A DNA stretch of 64,000 bases from Roseiarcus sp963765375 (GTDB lineage Bacteria; Pseudomonadota; Alphaproteobacteria; Rhizobiales; Beijerinckiaceae), in the NCBI GenBank assembly GCA_963765375.1, contig CAVXVZ010000013.1, forward strand, positions 62,001 to 126,000, read 5' to 3'. The notes below the pieces were generated by a model. That model saw nothing but the letters and a program-made list of their open reading frames with translations. It was not told where the DNA came from and did not search any database. Made by a program: the position numbers and the translations under genes. Positions 43,593 to 54,446 of the stretch are shown in pieces (positions within the stretch are counted from its first letter, which is position 1; each line of letters opens with the position of its first letter).

Positions 43593-46007
43593 TCACGCCC
43601 GTATCGCCTTGCCGAGAGGATCGTAGGGCGAGGGCGCGATGACCCGCGCCTTCCGCTCGGCGCCGACGATGTGAACGCTGAGCTCCGAGCCGACCTCAGC
43701 GACTTCTGGAGCGACCAACGCCATCGCCAGGCTCTTGCCGATCGTGTGGCCATAGCCGCCCGAGGTCACGAAGCCGGCCATGGCACCCGAACGCCATACC
43801 GGTTCGTAGCCGGTCGCGTCCGCGTCAGCTGCGTCGATTTCGAGCGTGACCAGCTGACGCTCGGGCGCCGGACCCTTGCTCTCCGTGAGCGCCGCCTTCC
43901 GGCCGATGAACTCGCCCTTGTCCCAGGCGATCCAGCGATCCATCCCGGTCATCCGCGGAGTATAGGCCTGCGTGAACTCGGCCGACCAGATGCCGAAACT
44001 CTTTTCGAGCCTGAGCGACAGAAGGGCGTTGTAGCCATATTCCCTGACGCCGAGCTCGCGGCCGGCCTCGAGCAAGGTCCGGCGCAGTCCCGCGTGCTCG
44101 AGCGCGCGGCAGTTGATCTCGTATCCAAGTTCCCCGGTCACCGACAGGCGCGCGACCTTCGCCTGCACCAGGCCGACGTCGAGCGCGGTCGCGCCCATGA
44201 ACGGCAGGGCGGCGTTCGACACGTCCTGATGAGTGACGCGGGCGAGCAACTCGCGCGATTTCGGGCCGGACAGCGAAAAGCCGATCATTTCGTCGGAAAT
44301 GTCGCGCACGCTGACCCCCTCGCGCGCGTGGGCCGCGAACCAGCGCATGTGCCATTGGCGAATGTAGTATGAGCCCTCGATCCAGAATGTCCCGTCGCCC
44401 CAGTTGATGATGGTGAGATCGCCCTTGAGTTTGCCGGTCTCGGACAGCATCGGCGCGAGCTTGGCGCGGCCGGGTTTCGGCGGCCGCGCGACCGTCATCC
44501 AGTCGAGCCAGCGCTCGGCCTCGGGGCCCGTCACCTCGTAGCGCGAGAAGGAAGCGATATCGAGCAGGCCCACGCCCGCCCGCACCATGCGGCATTCGTC
44601 GCTGACGATATCGAAGGCGTTCGACCGCCTGAGCGTCGGCTTCTCCACAAAACCCGCGGGCGCGAAATAAAGCGGAACCTCGAGTCCCCAGGAATTGCCC
44701 CAGTGACAGCCCGCGGCTGTCATCGCCTCATAGGCCGGCGTCATCTTGAGCGGACGGCCGGCGGGCAATTGCTCGTTGGGATAAGTCATGACGAAACGGC
44801 GGGCGTAGAACTCGCCGGTCGTCTCTTTGATGAATTCGCGATTGGACGCGTAGGCGCCGTAGCGGGCGATGTCGAGGCCATAGACGTCGGTGGACGCCTC
44901 GCCATGGATCATGAGTTCCGCGAGCGACTTGCCGACCCCGCCGCCCTGCAGGAACCCCGCCATGACGCCACAGGCAAGCCAGTAGCCGCGCTTGCCCGCG
45001 ACCGGGCCGATCAGCGGATTGCCGTCGGGAGAGAATGTGAAGGCGCCGTTGACCCATTTGCGAACGCCGGCGGTCTGCAAGACCGGATAGCGGCGATGAA
45101 CGAGTTCGAGTTCGCCCGCGATCCGGTCGATGTTCTCCTGCAAAAGCTCGACGCCATAGTCCCAGGGCGCGCCGTCGATCGACCAGTGCTGCGGATGGGT
45201 CTCGTAGATGCCGACCAGCATGCCCTTCTGATCCTGGCGCATGTAGGTGAACCCCTCGAGGTCCACGACCATCGGTAGTTCGGTCTTCGACGCCTCGATC
45301 TCGGGGATTGTCTCGGTCAGAAGGTAGTGATGCTCGAGGGGCGACAACGGGAGATCGAGCCCGACCATCTGTCCCACCTGCTTCGCCCACAAGCCTCCGG
45401 CGTTGACGACATGCTCGGCGTTGATGATCCCGGCTTCGGTGACGAGGTCCCAGGACGAATCCGCGCGCTGCTTCAACTCCAGCACACGATTGTGCTCGAT
45501 CACGGTCGCGCCGCGCTTCTTGGCGGCGCCGGTATAAGCCCAGACTGTTCCTGTGGTGTCGACATAGCCCTCGCGGTCCGCCCACATGCCCCCGAGCACG
45601 CCTTCGACGTTGATGATCGGGCAGCGCGCCTTGATCTCCTCCGGCGTCACCAGGCGGACATCGTCGATGCCGATCGCCTGGAACCGGCGATACGACGACT
45701 GAAGCCACTCCCAGCGTTCGGGCGCCGAAGCGACATGAATGCCGCCGGTCATATGCATCCCGATCGACTGGCCTGATTCGGCTTCGACCTCTTTCAAGAG
45801 GTCGATCGTGTAGGCTTGCAGGATCGCCATGTTGGGGTTGGCGTTGAGCGCGTGGAAGCCGCCGGCGGCGTGCCAGGACGAGCCCGCGGTCAGGACCGAG
45901 CGTTCGACCAGCGCCACGTCGCTCCAGCCGTATTTCGTAAGATGGTAAAGAACCGAGGCGCCGACGACGCCCCCGCCAATAACAACGACGCGATAGTGAG
46001 ATTTCAT
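43593..46007 (-). CDS. Dimethylglycine dehydrogenase-like FAD/GcvT protein
   Basis: 804 residues starting at ATG 46007. The N-terminal DAO domain starts RVVVIGGGVVGASVLYHLTK; the Trp-His pair in AGSSWHAAGGFH places His46 at the covalent FAD position of dimethylglycine and sarcosine dehydrogenases. The C-terminal half (from about 430) is FAO_M plus GcvT-like tetrahydrofolate domains (DIASFSRYEVTGPEAERWLD, GYNALLSLRLEKSFGIWSAE, GRKAALTESKG, SGGYGHTIGKSLAMA). It would demethylate dimethylglycine (or sarcosine) with transfer to folate; the following sarcosine oxidase would take the next methyl. First gene of the operon, about 40 bp from the palindromic region. Confidence 0.9.
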   Translation of the reverse strand: MKSHYRVVVIGGGVVGASVLYHLTKYGWSDVALVERSVLTAGSSWHAAGGFHALNANPNMAILQAYTIDLLKEVEAESGQSIGMHMTGGIHVASAPERWEWLQSSYRRFQAIGIDDVRLVTPEEIKARCPIINVEGVLGGMWADREGYVDTTGTVWAYTGAAKKRGATVIEHNRVLELKQRADSSWDLVTEAGIINAEHVVNAGGLWAKQVGQMVGLDLPLSPLEHHYLLTETIPEIEASKTELPMVVDLEGFTYMRQDQKGMLVGIYETHPQHWSIDGAPWDYGVELLQENIDRIAGELELVHRRYPVLQTAGVRKWVNGAFTFSPDGNPLIGPVAGKRGYWLACGVMAGFLQGGGVGKSLAELMIHGEASTDVYGLDIARYGAYASNREFIKETTGEFYARRFVMTYPNEQLPAGRPLKMTPAYEAMTAAGCHWGNSWGLEVPLYFAPAGFVEKPTLRRSNAFDIVSDECRMVRAGVGLLDIASFSRYEVTGPEAERWLDWMTVARPPKPGRAKLAPMLSETGKLKGDLTIINWGDGTFWIEGSYYIRQWHMRWFAAHAREGVSVRDISDEMIGFSLSGPKSRELLARVTHQDVSNAALPFMGATALDVGLVQAKVARLSVTGELGYEINCRALEHAGLRRTLLEAGRELGVREYGYNALLSLRLEKSFGIWSAEFTQAYTPRMTGMDRWIAWDKGEFIGRKAALTESKGPAPERQLVTLEIDAADADATGYEPVWRSGAMAGFVTSGGYGHTIGKSLAMALVAPEVAEVGSELSVHIVGAERKARVIAPSPYDPLGKAIRA

Positions 46008-46047
46008 CCCGGCGGCCTTAACGGAATAGCCATTCAATGCATGGTAG

Positions 46048-46103
46048 CGAACTGTTCGGCGCCCGTCTAGACAATCATGTCCAGTCAGGCGCGGAACAGT
46101 TCG
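46048..46103. promoter_or_regulatory. Nested palindromes upstream of the dimethylglycine/sarcosine operon
   Basis: Outer perfect 10-bp inverted repeat CGAACTGTTC (46048-46057) and GAACAGTTCG (46094-46103). Between them lies CTAGACA-N4-TGTCCAG (46067-46084), 7-bp arms with one mismatch, of a size typical for TetR operators. The block is 41-96 bp before the start codon of the first gene. Confidence 0.55.
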
Positions 46104-46458
46104 TTTTGTCGGCAGGTGTGGCTTTTGTCGCCTTGTCGGCCCCGGCCGAATATGAGTATGGATGATCGATCCGCGTTCACCGCGACGCCTGCGAGCGCCA
46201 AGTGGGTTTTGCGCCCTCCAAAAGCATTCGCCAAGGCGGCTAATGAGGGCTGATGGCTGCGGTTCATGAACGATTGCGGACCGCGGGGCGGGCGGCGTCG
46301 CGAAATACGACGCCGAAGAGGGCGACGAGGGGATCACGCATTCATTCGAGACGTCTTCATGCGAGACTTCGCGGAAAATCGGAGAGCCTGACGGAGCGCA
46401 TCAACGGAGGCTAAGCGTTGTTCGTACGTGTTCATGCGTTCTGAAGCAAAGGGGTGGT
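46104..46458. other. Intergenic stretch of about 355 bp, nothing recognised
   Basis: Short frames on both strands lack ribosome sites and protein-like composition. The left end must include the minus-strand promoter of the dimethylglycine operon; the right end leads to the small plus-strand frame at 46459. Confidence 0.4.
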
Positions 46459-46650
46459 ATGAGGCGGAGCGGGGTCTTGGCGCTCGGTGCGGTCCTGATG
46501 CTTGGCGGCGTGATCGGCAGCCGGGGCGACGAGCTGTCGGGCTCCGTCGGCGCGGGCGGCTCGCCGCCTGCTGGCGGGTTTTCCTTGCCCGACCTTCCCG
46601 CGAATTGGAACTGGAGTGATTTGCCGGTGCGGCTGACAGCTTCAGAGTGA
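46459..46650 (+). CDS. Possible small exported peptide
   Basis: 63 codons from ATG 46459 with AAAGGGG about five bases before. The product has a signal-like start (MRRSGVLALGAVLMLGGVIG) and a short mature part with GSPPAGGFSLPDLPANWNW. No family is known to me, and the frame is short, so it could be chance; the n-h-c layout of the signal and the ribosome site are the only support. Confidence 0.4.
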   Translation: MRRSGVLALGAVLMLGGVIGSRGDELSGSVGAGGSPPAGGFSLPDLPANWNWSDLPVRLTASE

Positions 46651-46913
46651 GCCAGGTAGCTGGATTCTGATACTCCTGCCATTTCGTTGGATACTTGCAA
46701 ACTTTGAATACCCATTTGTGGCCGGCTCCAAATGACGGGATGCCTCGACAATATCTGCAATCTCTTCGTAGGACAAAGGGGACGGTCAAAAATACCATAT
46801 GATCATCCGCGGCGAACTTGCAGTAGGCGAAATGGTCGCGGTTGGCTCGGAAACGCCGAAGCCGGGGGCGAGCGCTCTCCGGCGCCGATTTCGCGTCCAT
46901 TTCGGACTTGATT

Positions 46914-48965
46914 CTACCAATTGCCCCCGCTCTTGACCGCGCGCTCATAAGTGCGGGCGGCCGACGTGACGGCGAGCGCGGCGGCGGCGAGCGGCCCGAC
47001 CGGGGGGTCAGAGGCCGCGCCGGACTGGCCGGCCAGGAGAGTCTGAAGCCATTCGCGGATCGCTGGGTCAGGCGGCGGAGCGCTGGTCCGAACCGCGAGA
47101 CGGGCCGCTGAAAGTTGGGCTACGAGGCTGTAGGAGGCGACCAACAAGCTGGCCATCTCGTCGAGACCCTTGCGCGCCGCCATCGGCTCGCTGCTCATCC
47201 GCCCGGCAGAATCAGAAAGCGCGGCGATCGCCTCGATCACATTCTTGCGCGCGAGTCGATAGTCATGGTCGCTGACGTCTGCCCTGAGCGCGGCAGCGGC
47301 GAAAGCGGCAAGCTGGGGCTCAAGACGGCCAACCAGCCGCGGCGCCTCCGAAGATTCCCAGCGCGGCCAGAAATAGTTGAAGAGATGGGCGATCGCCGCG
47401 CCAATTACCGTATCGGCGAGGCGCATTAAGATCGGCGCGGAGACCCACGGCTGGACCAGGTGCAGCGACACCAGCGCGGTCACCGAGGCGCCGGACGAGG
47501 CCAAGCGGTAATTGAGCCGGGCAAAGCTGTGGGTCACGGCGACGGCGAGACCCTGGACCGCGACCAGCGCGCCGGCCGGTAGATAGGCGACCGACCCCGC
47601 CGCGATAACGCAGCCGATCAGGGTGCCAATAACGCGGTCGTCGCGCCGCTGACGGGTCAGCCCGTAGCCCGCCCGCATCACGACCGCGATGGTAAGCAGG
47701 ACCCAGTTGCCGTGCCGGTCGTCGCCAAGCGATTGCGCGATCACCGCGCCGGCCATCATCGCCAGCGCCAGGCGCGCAGCGAATCTGAGCACCGGCGAAT
47801 CGAGACTCAGATGGGGGGCGAGCGCGCTCGGCCCATAGCGCCGCTTGGGGATGAAGGCGGCGAGGTCGACGTCGCCAATCGCCGCCTGCGCAGTCTCGTC
47901 GTTCGAAAGGGCCTGTTCCAGGCGGCGGACGTTGCTGAGCGACAGAACGAGTCGCCACGCCGCAGCGTCGAGCGCCGCGCCCGGTATCCCGTCCATCGCC
48001 TCCTCGCCTTCAACACGCGCCGCCTCGCGCTTGAGCGCGTCGATTGCGAGCTGATGGTCGGGCGGCAGTATCGGGTGGCCGGTGGTCAAGAGCTCGAGGC
48101 TCAAATGCTCGAGATCGAGCGAGCCGACCCGCAGAGCGTCGCCGATTCGCGCCAGCACCGCGGCGGCCGCGGGCGTCTGCCGGATGAGCTCAACGTCGCA
48201 TTGCGCGGCGACCAGCGCATCGAGTGCGTCGAGGAGGATGCCGATCGAGGCCGCGAGCCGCATGCGCTCGCCCTTATTTCCCGGCCGCTCGAGCAGCAGG
48301 GCGCGGGCCGACTGCAATTGCTCCGAAAGCGCCGACTGTTGGCGGATCGTCGCGCCATAAGCCGCAGTGAGATCCTGGTCAGGATCGAAAATGCCTGCGA
48401 CCGCTCGCATGTAGATTGAGAACTCGCGGATGGATTCGCTGGCGACCATTCGGCGAGCGCTGGAGTCGGTAAAGATTGTGGCCAAAAGCGCGAAGGCGAT
48501 ATAGGCGACGCCCCCTGCGGCGAGCAACAATTCGATTCGAACGGCGGCCGGGAAAGTCTCGCGCGGAAATCCGAGAATGAAGACCATCGGGATGACCGCC
48601 TGCATGCCGACCGCCACCGCCCACCGGCCGAGCCCGGTGACGAGACCGCCGACAAAGCTGATGACGCCGATCATGACGAGGGCGACGACTGGCCACGGCA
48701 GCGCGAGTTGGATCGATACAGTCGAAAGGAGCGCCAGCGCGAAGCCGAAGCCCAGCGTCTTCGCCTTTTCCCGCCACGGCGCTGGGAGATCGGAGATGCT
48801 GGCCGATATCGCGCCGAGCGTCGCCGGTTGGCCGGCGGCGAAGCCGAAGATTGCCGAGCCGACGAGAGCGACCGCGACAACGCCGACGCCGACGCTCAAG
48901 CCGTTGATGATATGCTGGCCGACGAGGAGCCGCAGGAGATTTGGTGGGCGCGGCCAGCGAGGCAT
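46914..48965 (-). CDS. FUSC-family inner-membrane protein (aromatic acid exporter/YccS-like)
   Basis: 683 residues with two halves, each a bundle of about five to six hydrophobic helices followed by a long soluble helical segment: helices at about 20-190 (PVVALVMIGVISFVGGLVTG) and 400-520 (DRHGNWVLLTIAVVMRAGYG, RRDDRVIGTLIGCVIAAGSV). VMRAGYGLTRQRRDDRVIGT is the FUSC motif of the second half. Members export aromatic acids or provide resistance to fusaric acid and biocides. It starts only 16 bp after fdsD in the same direction, so it is likely read from the formate dehydrogenase operon. Confidence 0.88.
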   Translation of the reverse strand: MPRWPRPPNLLRLLVGQHIINGLSVGVGVVAVALVGSAIFGFAAGQPATLGAISASISDLPAPWREKAKTLGFGFALALLSTVSIQLALPWPVVALVMIGVISFVGGLVTGLGRWAVAVGMQAVIPMVFILGFPRETFPAAVRIELLLAAGGVAYIAFALLATIFTDSSARRMVASESIREFSIYMRAVAGIFDPDQDLTAAYGATIRQQSALSEQLQSARALLLERPGNKGERMRLAASIGILLDALDALVAAQCDVELIRQTPAAAAVLARIGDALRVGSLDLEHLSLELLTTGHPILPPDHQLAIDALKREAARVEGEEAMDGIPGAALDAAAWRLVLSLSNVRRLEQALSNDETAQAAIGDVDLAAFIPKRRYGPSALAPHLSLDSPVLRFAARLALAMMAGAVIAQSLGDDRHGNWVLLTIAVVMRAGYGLTRQRRDDRVIGTLIGCVIAAGSVAYLPAGALVAVQGLAVAVTHSFARLNYRLASSGASVTALVSLHLVQPWVSAPILMRLADTVIGAAIAHLFNYFWPRWESSEAPRLVGRLEPQLAAFAAAALRADVSDHDYRLARKNVIEAIAALSDSAGRMSSEPMAARKGLDEMASLLVASYSLVAQLSAARLAVRTSAPPPDPAIREWLQTLLAGQSGAASDPPVGPLAAAALAVTSAARTYERAVKSGGNW

Positions 48966-48981
48966 GGGGCCCGGCAGAGTC

Positions 48982-49215
48982 CTAGGCGGCCGTCGCCTTC
49001 TGTTTCAACGATTCGACCGCGCGCGCGGCGATCGCATTGAGGCCGGCATGGCCTTGATCGGCGAAGGCGATGATCTCGCGAATCATCTTCGGCGTCCAGT
49101 AGAGCCTGAGATGCGAGGCGGCGCTCTCGGTCGCTTCCCGCTCGGGCATGGCGGCGTAGAAATCCGCGACCTGATTGGCCATGCGCACAAGTTTGTCGAT
49201 CTTTCCGGTCGTCAC
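48982..49215 (-). CDS. fdsD: Formate dehydrogenase delta subunit
   Basis: 77 residues from GTG 49215, overlapping the fdhD stop (GTGA). KIDKLVRMANQVADFYAAMP and ASHLRLYWTPKMIREIIAFA are the FdsD signature. In the FdsABG complexes this small protein is needed for stability or assembly of the molybdenum enzyme. Downstream is the FUSC gene. Confidence 0.9.
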   Translation of the reverse strand: MTTGKIDKLVRMANQVADFYAAMPEREATESAASHLRLYWTPKMIREIIAFADQGHAGLNAIAARAVESLKQKATAA

Positions 49216-50045
49216 GCCGCCAATCCCCCGCTTGCCTCGTCCTTCTCGCTGTCGAAGCAGAGCGCCTGGTCGCCGCGCGCGACCGCAATCAGGCGAACGC
49301 CGAAACGGCGCGCCCGCTCGAGGGCGAGCGAGGTCGGGGCCGAAACCGAGACCAGGGTCCCGGCCCCGAAGATGGCCGCCTTGGCGACCATTTCGAACGA
49401 ACAGCGGCTGGTGATGACAAAAAATCCGCTGTCCGGCGCGACGCCGGCGAGCGCCAGCGCCCCGATAGCCTTGTCGAGCGCATTGTGCCGTCCGACGTCC
49501 TCGCGCGACAATAGTATTCGTCCGTCCCGCCCGCACCAGGCCGCGGCATGGACGGCGCGGGTCAGGCCATTGAGGGGCTGCCAGGCCTCAAGTTCGCCAA
49601 TTGCGGCGCGAATCGCGGAGGGCTCGATCGAAGCTTGTTGATCGAGCCGCGGCCGAGGCGATGGCATCTGGGAAAAATCCTCAATGCCGCAGAGGCCGCA
49701 GCCGGTGCGCCCGCTTATCGCCCGGCCGCGCGCCAGATGCGCCTGCAATCGCTCGCTGACGAGCGCAATCTTGAGCTTCCAGCCGTGCTCGATCGCCTCA
49801 ATCTCAATTCCCCGGATATCGGCCACGCTCTCGGCGATCTGCTCGGTCAGGACGAAGCCGGCGGCGAAATCCTCGAGGTCCCGCGGCGTCCCCATCATGA
49901 CGGCGAACGGCGCGCCGCCGAGGACAATCTGGATCGGGGCTTCGACCGCGATGGCGCGCGTAAATTCCTTTCCGCCGATCCCCCGGTCGTAGGAAAAGAC
50001 GCGGACGGGGACGTCGATCGATCCCGGACCCTCACTCGGCCGCAT
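49212..50045 (-). CDS. fdhD: Sulfurtransferase FdhD (formate dehydrogenase maturation)
   Basis: 277 residues; ATG 50045 overlaps the end of fdsA by 14 bp. Transfers sulfur to the molybdenum cofactor before insertion into formate dehydrogenase. TGCGLCG (Cys116, Cys119) is the catalytic CxxC; EDVGRHNALDKAIG and FFVITSRCSFEMVAKAAIFG are other conserved blocks. Order fdsG-B-A-fdhD-fdsD is the usual one. A longer version from 50081 is possible but its extra N-terminus (MCRCAGWRRRWP) is not conserved-looking. Confidence 0.93.
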   Translation of the reverse strand: MRPSEGPGSIDVPVRVFSYDRGIGGKEFTRAIAVEAPIQIVLGGAPFAVMMGTPRDLEDFAAGFVLTEQIAESVADIRGIEIEAIEHGWKLKIALVSERLQAHLARGRAISGRTGCGLCGIEDFSQMPSPRPRLDQQASIEPSAIRAAIGELEAWQPLNGLTRAVHAAAWCGRDGRILLSREDVGRHNALDKAIGALALAGVAPDSGFFVITSRCSFEMVAKAAIFGAGTLVSVSAPTSLALERARRFGVRLIAVARGDQALCFDSEKDEASGGLAA

Positions 50046-52878
50046 CGGCCAACGCCTTCGCCATCCGGCGCAACGACACACTCTCCTCGCGATCGCGCAC
50101 CTGCCAATCCGAATAATGGTTGGTGCGCCGAACCTGTACGGCGGTTACTTTGTATTCCGGACAATTGGTTGCCCAGTCGGAATTGTCAGTCGTCACCACG
50201 TTGGCGCCGGTCACGGCGTGATGGAAAGTCGTATATACGACTCCCGGCTGCACGCGCTCGGTGACGTTGGCGTGAAGCGAAATCTCGCCGATCCGGCTCG
50301 CCAGAGCCACAAGATCGCCGTCGCGCACGCCGCGCTGCTCAGCGTCGAAGGGATGAATCTCAAGCACGTCCTCGCTGTGCCAAACCGGGCTCGCGGTGCG
50401 CCCCGTCTGAGCGCCGACGTTGTATTGCGACAGGATGCGGCCGGTGGTCAAAAGGAGCGGGAAGCGCGGTCCGACGCGCTCCTCGGTGGCGAGAAATTCG
50501 GTCAGCATGAACTGGCCTTTGCCGCGCACGAAGCGGTCGACGTGCATGACCGGAGTGCCGGCGGGCGCCGCGTCGTTGCACGGCCACTGGATCGAGCCGA
50601 GTTGGTCGAGGCGGGCATAGGACACGCCCTTGAAGGTCGGCGTGGTCGCGGCGATCTCGTCCATGATCTCGCCCGGATGGCTGTAATGCATCGAGACGCC
50701 TAACGCGTTGGCGAGCGCCATGGTGACCTCCCAGTCGGCCATGCCCGCAAGCGGAGGGATCGCCTTCCGCACCCGGCTGATCCGGCGCTCGGCGTTGGTG
50801 AACGTGCCATCCTTCTCCAGGAACGACGCGCCGGGTAGGAACACATGCGCGTAGCGCGCCGTCTCGTTGAGGAAGAGATCCTGAACGACGACGCATTCCA
50901 TGGCGCGCAAGCCCGCAGTGATGTGCGTGGTGTCGGGGTCTGACTGGGCGATGTCCTCGCCTTGGACGTAGAGCCACTTGAACGAACCGTCGATCGCCTC
51001 ATCGATCATGTTGGGAATGCGCAGGCCCGGCTCCTTGCTGAGGGGAACTCCCCACATGCGCTCAAACGTCTCGCGGACAGCGTCGGTGGATACATGGCGG
51101 TAGCCGGAAAACTCGTGCGGGAACGAGCCCATGTCGCAGGAGCCCTGGACATTGTTCTGGCCGCGCAGAGGATTTACGCCGACGCCTTCGCGGCCGATGT
51201 TCCCGGTCGCCATGGCGAGATTGGCGATCGCCATCACTGCGGTCGAGCCTTGGCTGTGCTCGGTGACGCCAAGGCCATAGTAGATCGCGCCATTGCCGCC
51301 GGTCGCATAGAGTCGCGCTGCCGCGCGCAATTCGCGCGGATCGACGCCGGTGGCGGCGGCCGTCGCCTCGGGGGAATAGCGGGGATCGGCGACGAACCGC
51401 GCCCAGGACTCGAAATTAGCCAGATCGCATCGATCGCGGACAAAGGTCTCATTCACGAGCCCCTCGGTGACAACGACATGGGCGATTGCGTCGAGGACTG
51501 CGACGTTGGTCCCCGGCTTCAGCGCGAGATGATAGTCGGCCTTGATGTGCGGGCTCTTGATCAAGTCGATGCGGCGCGGATCAATGACAACCAGTCGCGC
51601 GCCTGCCCGGAGACGCTTCTTGAGGCGAGAAGCAAAGACCGGATGGGCGTCGGTGGGATTGGCGCCAATCACGACCACGACGTCCGCCTTCTCAACGGAC
51701 TTGAAATCCTGAGTGCCGGCCGAGGTGCCGTAGGTCTTCGACAGTCCGAAGCCGGTCGGCGAATGGCAAACGCGGGCGCAGGTGTCGATATTGTTGTTGC
51801 GGAACCCCGCGCGCACCATCTTCTGGACCAGGAACACTTCCTCGTTGGTGCAGCGCGAGGAACTGATGGCGCCAACCGAGTCGCGTCCGTAATTCGCCTG
51901 AATGCGCCTGAATTCGTTCGCTGCATACGCGATCGCCTCGTCCCACGAGACTTCACGCCAAGGATCTTCAATTCGACTGCGGATCATCGGCTTGAGAACG
52001 CGATCCCTGTGAGTGGCGTAGCCATAGGCGAACCGGCCCTTGACGCACGAATGGCCCTCGTTGGCCTTGCCGGCCTTGTGAGGGACCATGCGCAGGACTT
52101 CGTCGCCCTTGAGCTCAGCCTTGAAAGAGCAGCCGACGCCGCAATAGGCGCAGGTGGTCACGACCGTGCGCTCCGGCGTTCCGTGCTCGATGACCGGCTT
52201 CTCGTTGAGGGTCGCGGTCGGGCAGGCCTGGACGCAGGCGCCGCAGGAGACGCATTCGGACGACAGGAAATCGACGCCGCCGGTCGCGACCTCCGAAGCG
52301 AAGCCGCGGCCGAGGATGGTCAGCGCAAATGTGCCCTGGACTTCCTCGCAGGCGCGCACGCAGCGCGAGCAGACGATGCATTTCGAGGATTCGAAGCTGA
52401 AATAGGGGTTAGAGGCGTCGATCGGTCCCTGCGCGTGCTTGGCGCCGTCGTAGCCGTAGCGCACGTCGCGCAGGCCGACATTGCCGGCCTGTGTCTGCAG
52501 CTCACAGTCGCCATTGGCGCTGCAGGTCAGGCAGTCGAGCGGATGGTCGGAAATATAGAGCTCCATGACCCCACGCCGGAGCCGCTCGAGGCGCGGCGTC
52601 TTGGTGTGGACGACCATCCCCGCTTCGGCCGGGGTTGTGCACGAGGCTGGCGTGCCCCTTCGGCCTTCGATCTCGACGAGGCAGAGCCGGCACGAGCCGA
52701 ACGCCTCGAGATTGTCGCTCGCGCACAGTTTGGGGATCGGATTGTCGATCAAGGCTGCGGCCGCCATCACCGACGTCCCCGGCGGCACGCTTACCTTCCG
52801 CCCGTCGATGGTCAGCGTGACTGTTGGCGCGCCGGTGCGGATCGGCGTGCCGGTATCCAGTTCCTGCAACAGCGCCAT
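50032..52878 (-). CDS. fdsA: NAD-dependent formate dehydrogenase, molybdenum-containing alpha subunit
   Basis: 948-residue catalytic subunit that oxidises formate to CO2. The N-terminal ferredoxin-like region carries a [2Fe-2S] site (Cys52, 63, 66, 80), a His-Cys3 [4Fe-4S] site (HPLDCLTCSANGDC, residues 112-125) and two further [4Fe-4S] sites (CIVCSRCVRAC at 167-177; CVSCGACVQAC at 209-219). The catalytic domain begins with another cluster (CAYCGVGC, 243-250, plus Cys278) and has Cys371-His372 in ARVCHSPTG, the Mo ligand as cysteine, not selenocysteine. The ATG at 52878 follows GGAGAT; fdsB ends 11 bp upstream. Confidence 0.97.
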   Translation of the reverse strand: MALLQELDTGTPIRTGAPTVTLTIDGRKVSVPPGTSVMAAAALIDNPIPKLCASDNLEAFGSCRLCLVEIEGRRGTPASCTTPAEAGMVVHTKTPRLERLRRGVMELYISDHPLDCLTCSANGDCELQTQAGNVGLRDVRYGYDGAKHAQGPIDASNPYFSFESSKCIVCSRCVRACEEVQGTFALTILGRGFASEVATGGVDFLSSECVSCGACVQACPTATLNEKPVIEHGTPERTVVTTCAYCGVGCSFKAELKGDEVLRMVPHKAGKANEGHSCVKGRFAYGYATHRDRVLKPMIRSRIEDPWREVSWDEAIAYAANEFRRIQANYGRDSVGAISSSRCTNEEVFLVQKMVRAGFRNNNIDTCARVCHSPTGFGLSKTYGTSAGTQDFKSVEKADVVVVIGANPTDAHPVFASRLKKRLRAGARLVVIDPRRIDLIKSPHIKADYHLALKPGTNVAVLDAIAHVVVTEGLVNETFVRDRCDLANFESWARFVADPRYSPEATAAATGVDPRELRAAARLYATGGNGAIYYGLGVTEHSQGSTAVMAIANLAMATGNIGREGVGVNPLRGQNNVQGSCDMGSFPHEFSGYRHVSTDAVRETFERMWGVPLSKEPGLRIPNMIDEAIDGSFKWLYVQGEDIAQSDPDTTHITAGLRAMECVVVQDLFLNETARYAHVFLPGASFLEKDGTFTNAERRISRVRKAIPPLAGMADWEVTMALANALGVSMHYSHPGEIMDEIAATTPTFKGVSYARLDQLGSIQWPCNDAAPAGTPVMHVDRFVRGKGQFMLTEFLATEERVGPRFPLLLTTGRILSQYNVGAQTGRTASPVWHSEDVLEIHPFDAEQRGVRDGDLVALASRIGEISLHANVTERVQPGVVYTTFHHAVTGANVVTTDNSDWATNCPEYKVTAVQVRRTNHYSDWQVRDREESVSLRRMAKALADAAE

Positions 52879-52889
52879 CGGTTGATCTC

Positions 52890-54442
<1,553 letters not shown>

Positions 54443-54446
<4 letters not shown>

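Noticed and set aside
46334..46948. 204-codon minus-strand frame
   Set aside because: Arg/Ser-rich, no ribosome site, overlaps the end of the FUSC gene and the small plus-strand frame; nothing protein-like except a short piece at its end.
50032..52878. Selenocysteine in the formate dehydrogenase
   Set aside because: The active-site position reads Cys371 in ARVCHSPTG, with no in-frame TGA and no SECIS-like structure needed.
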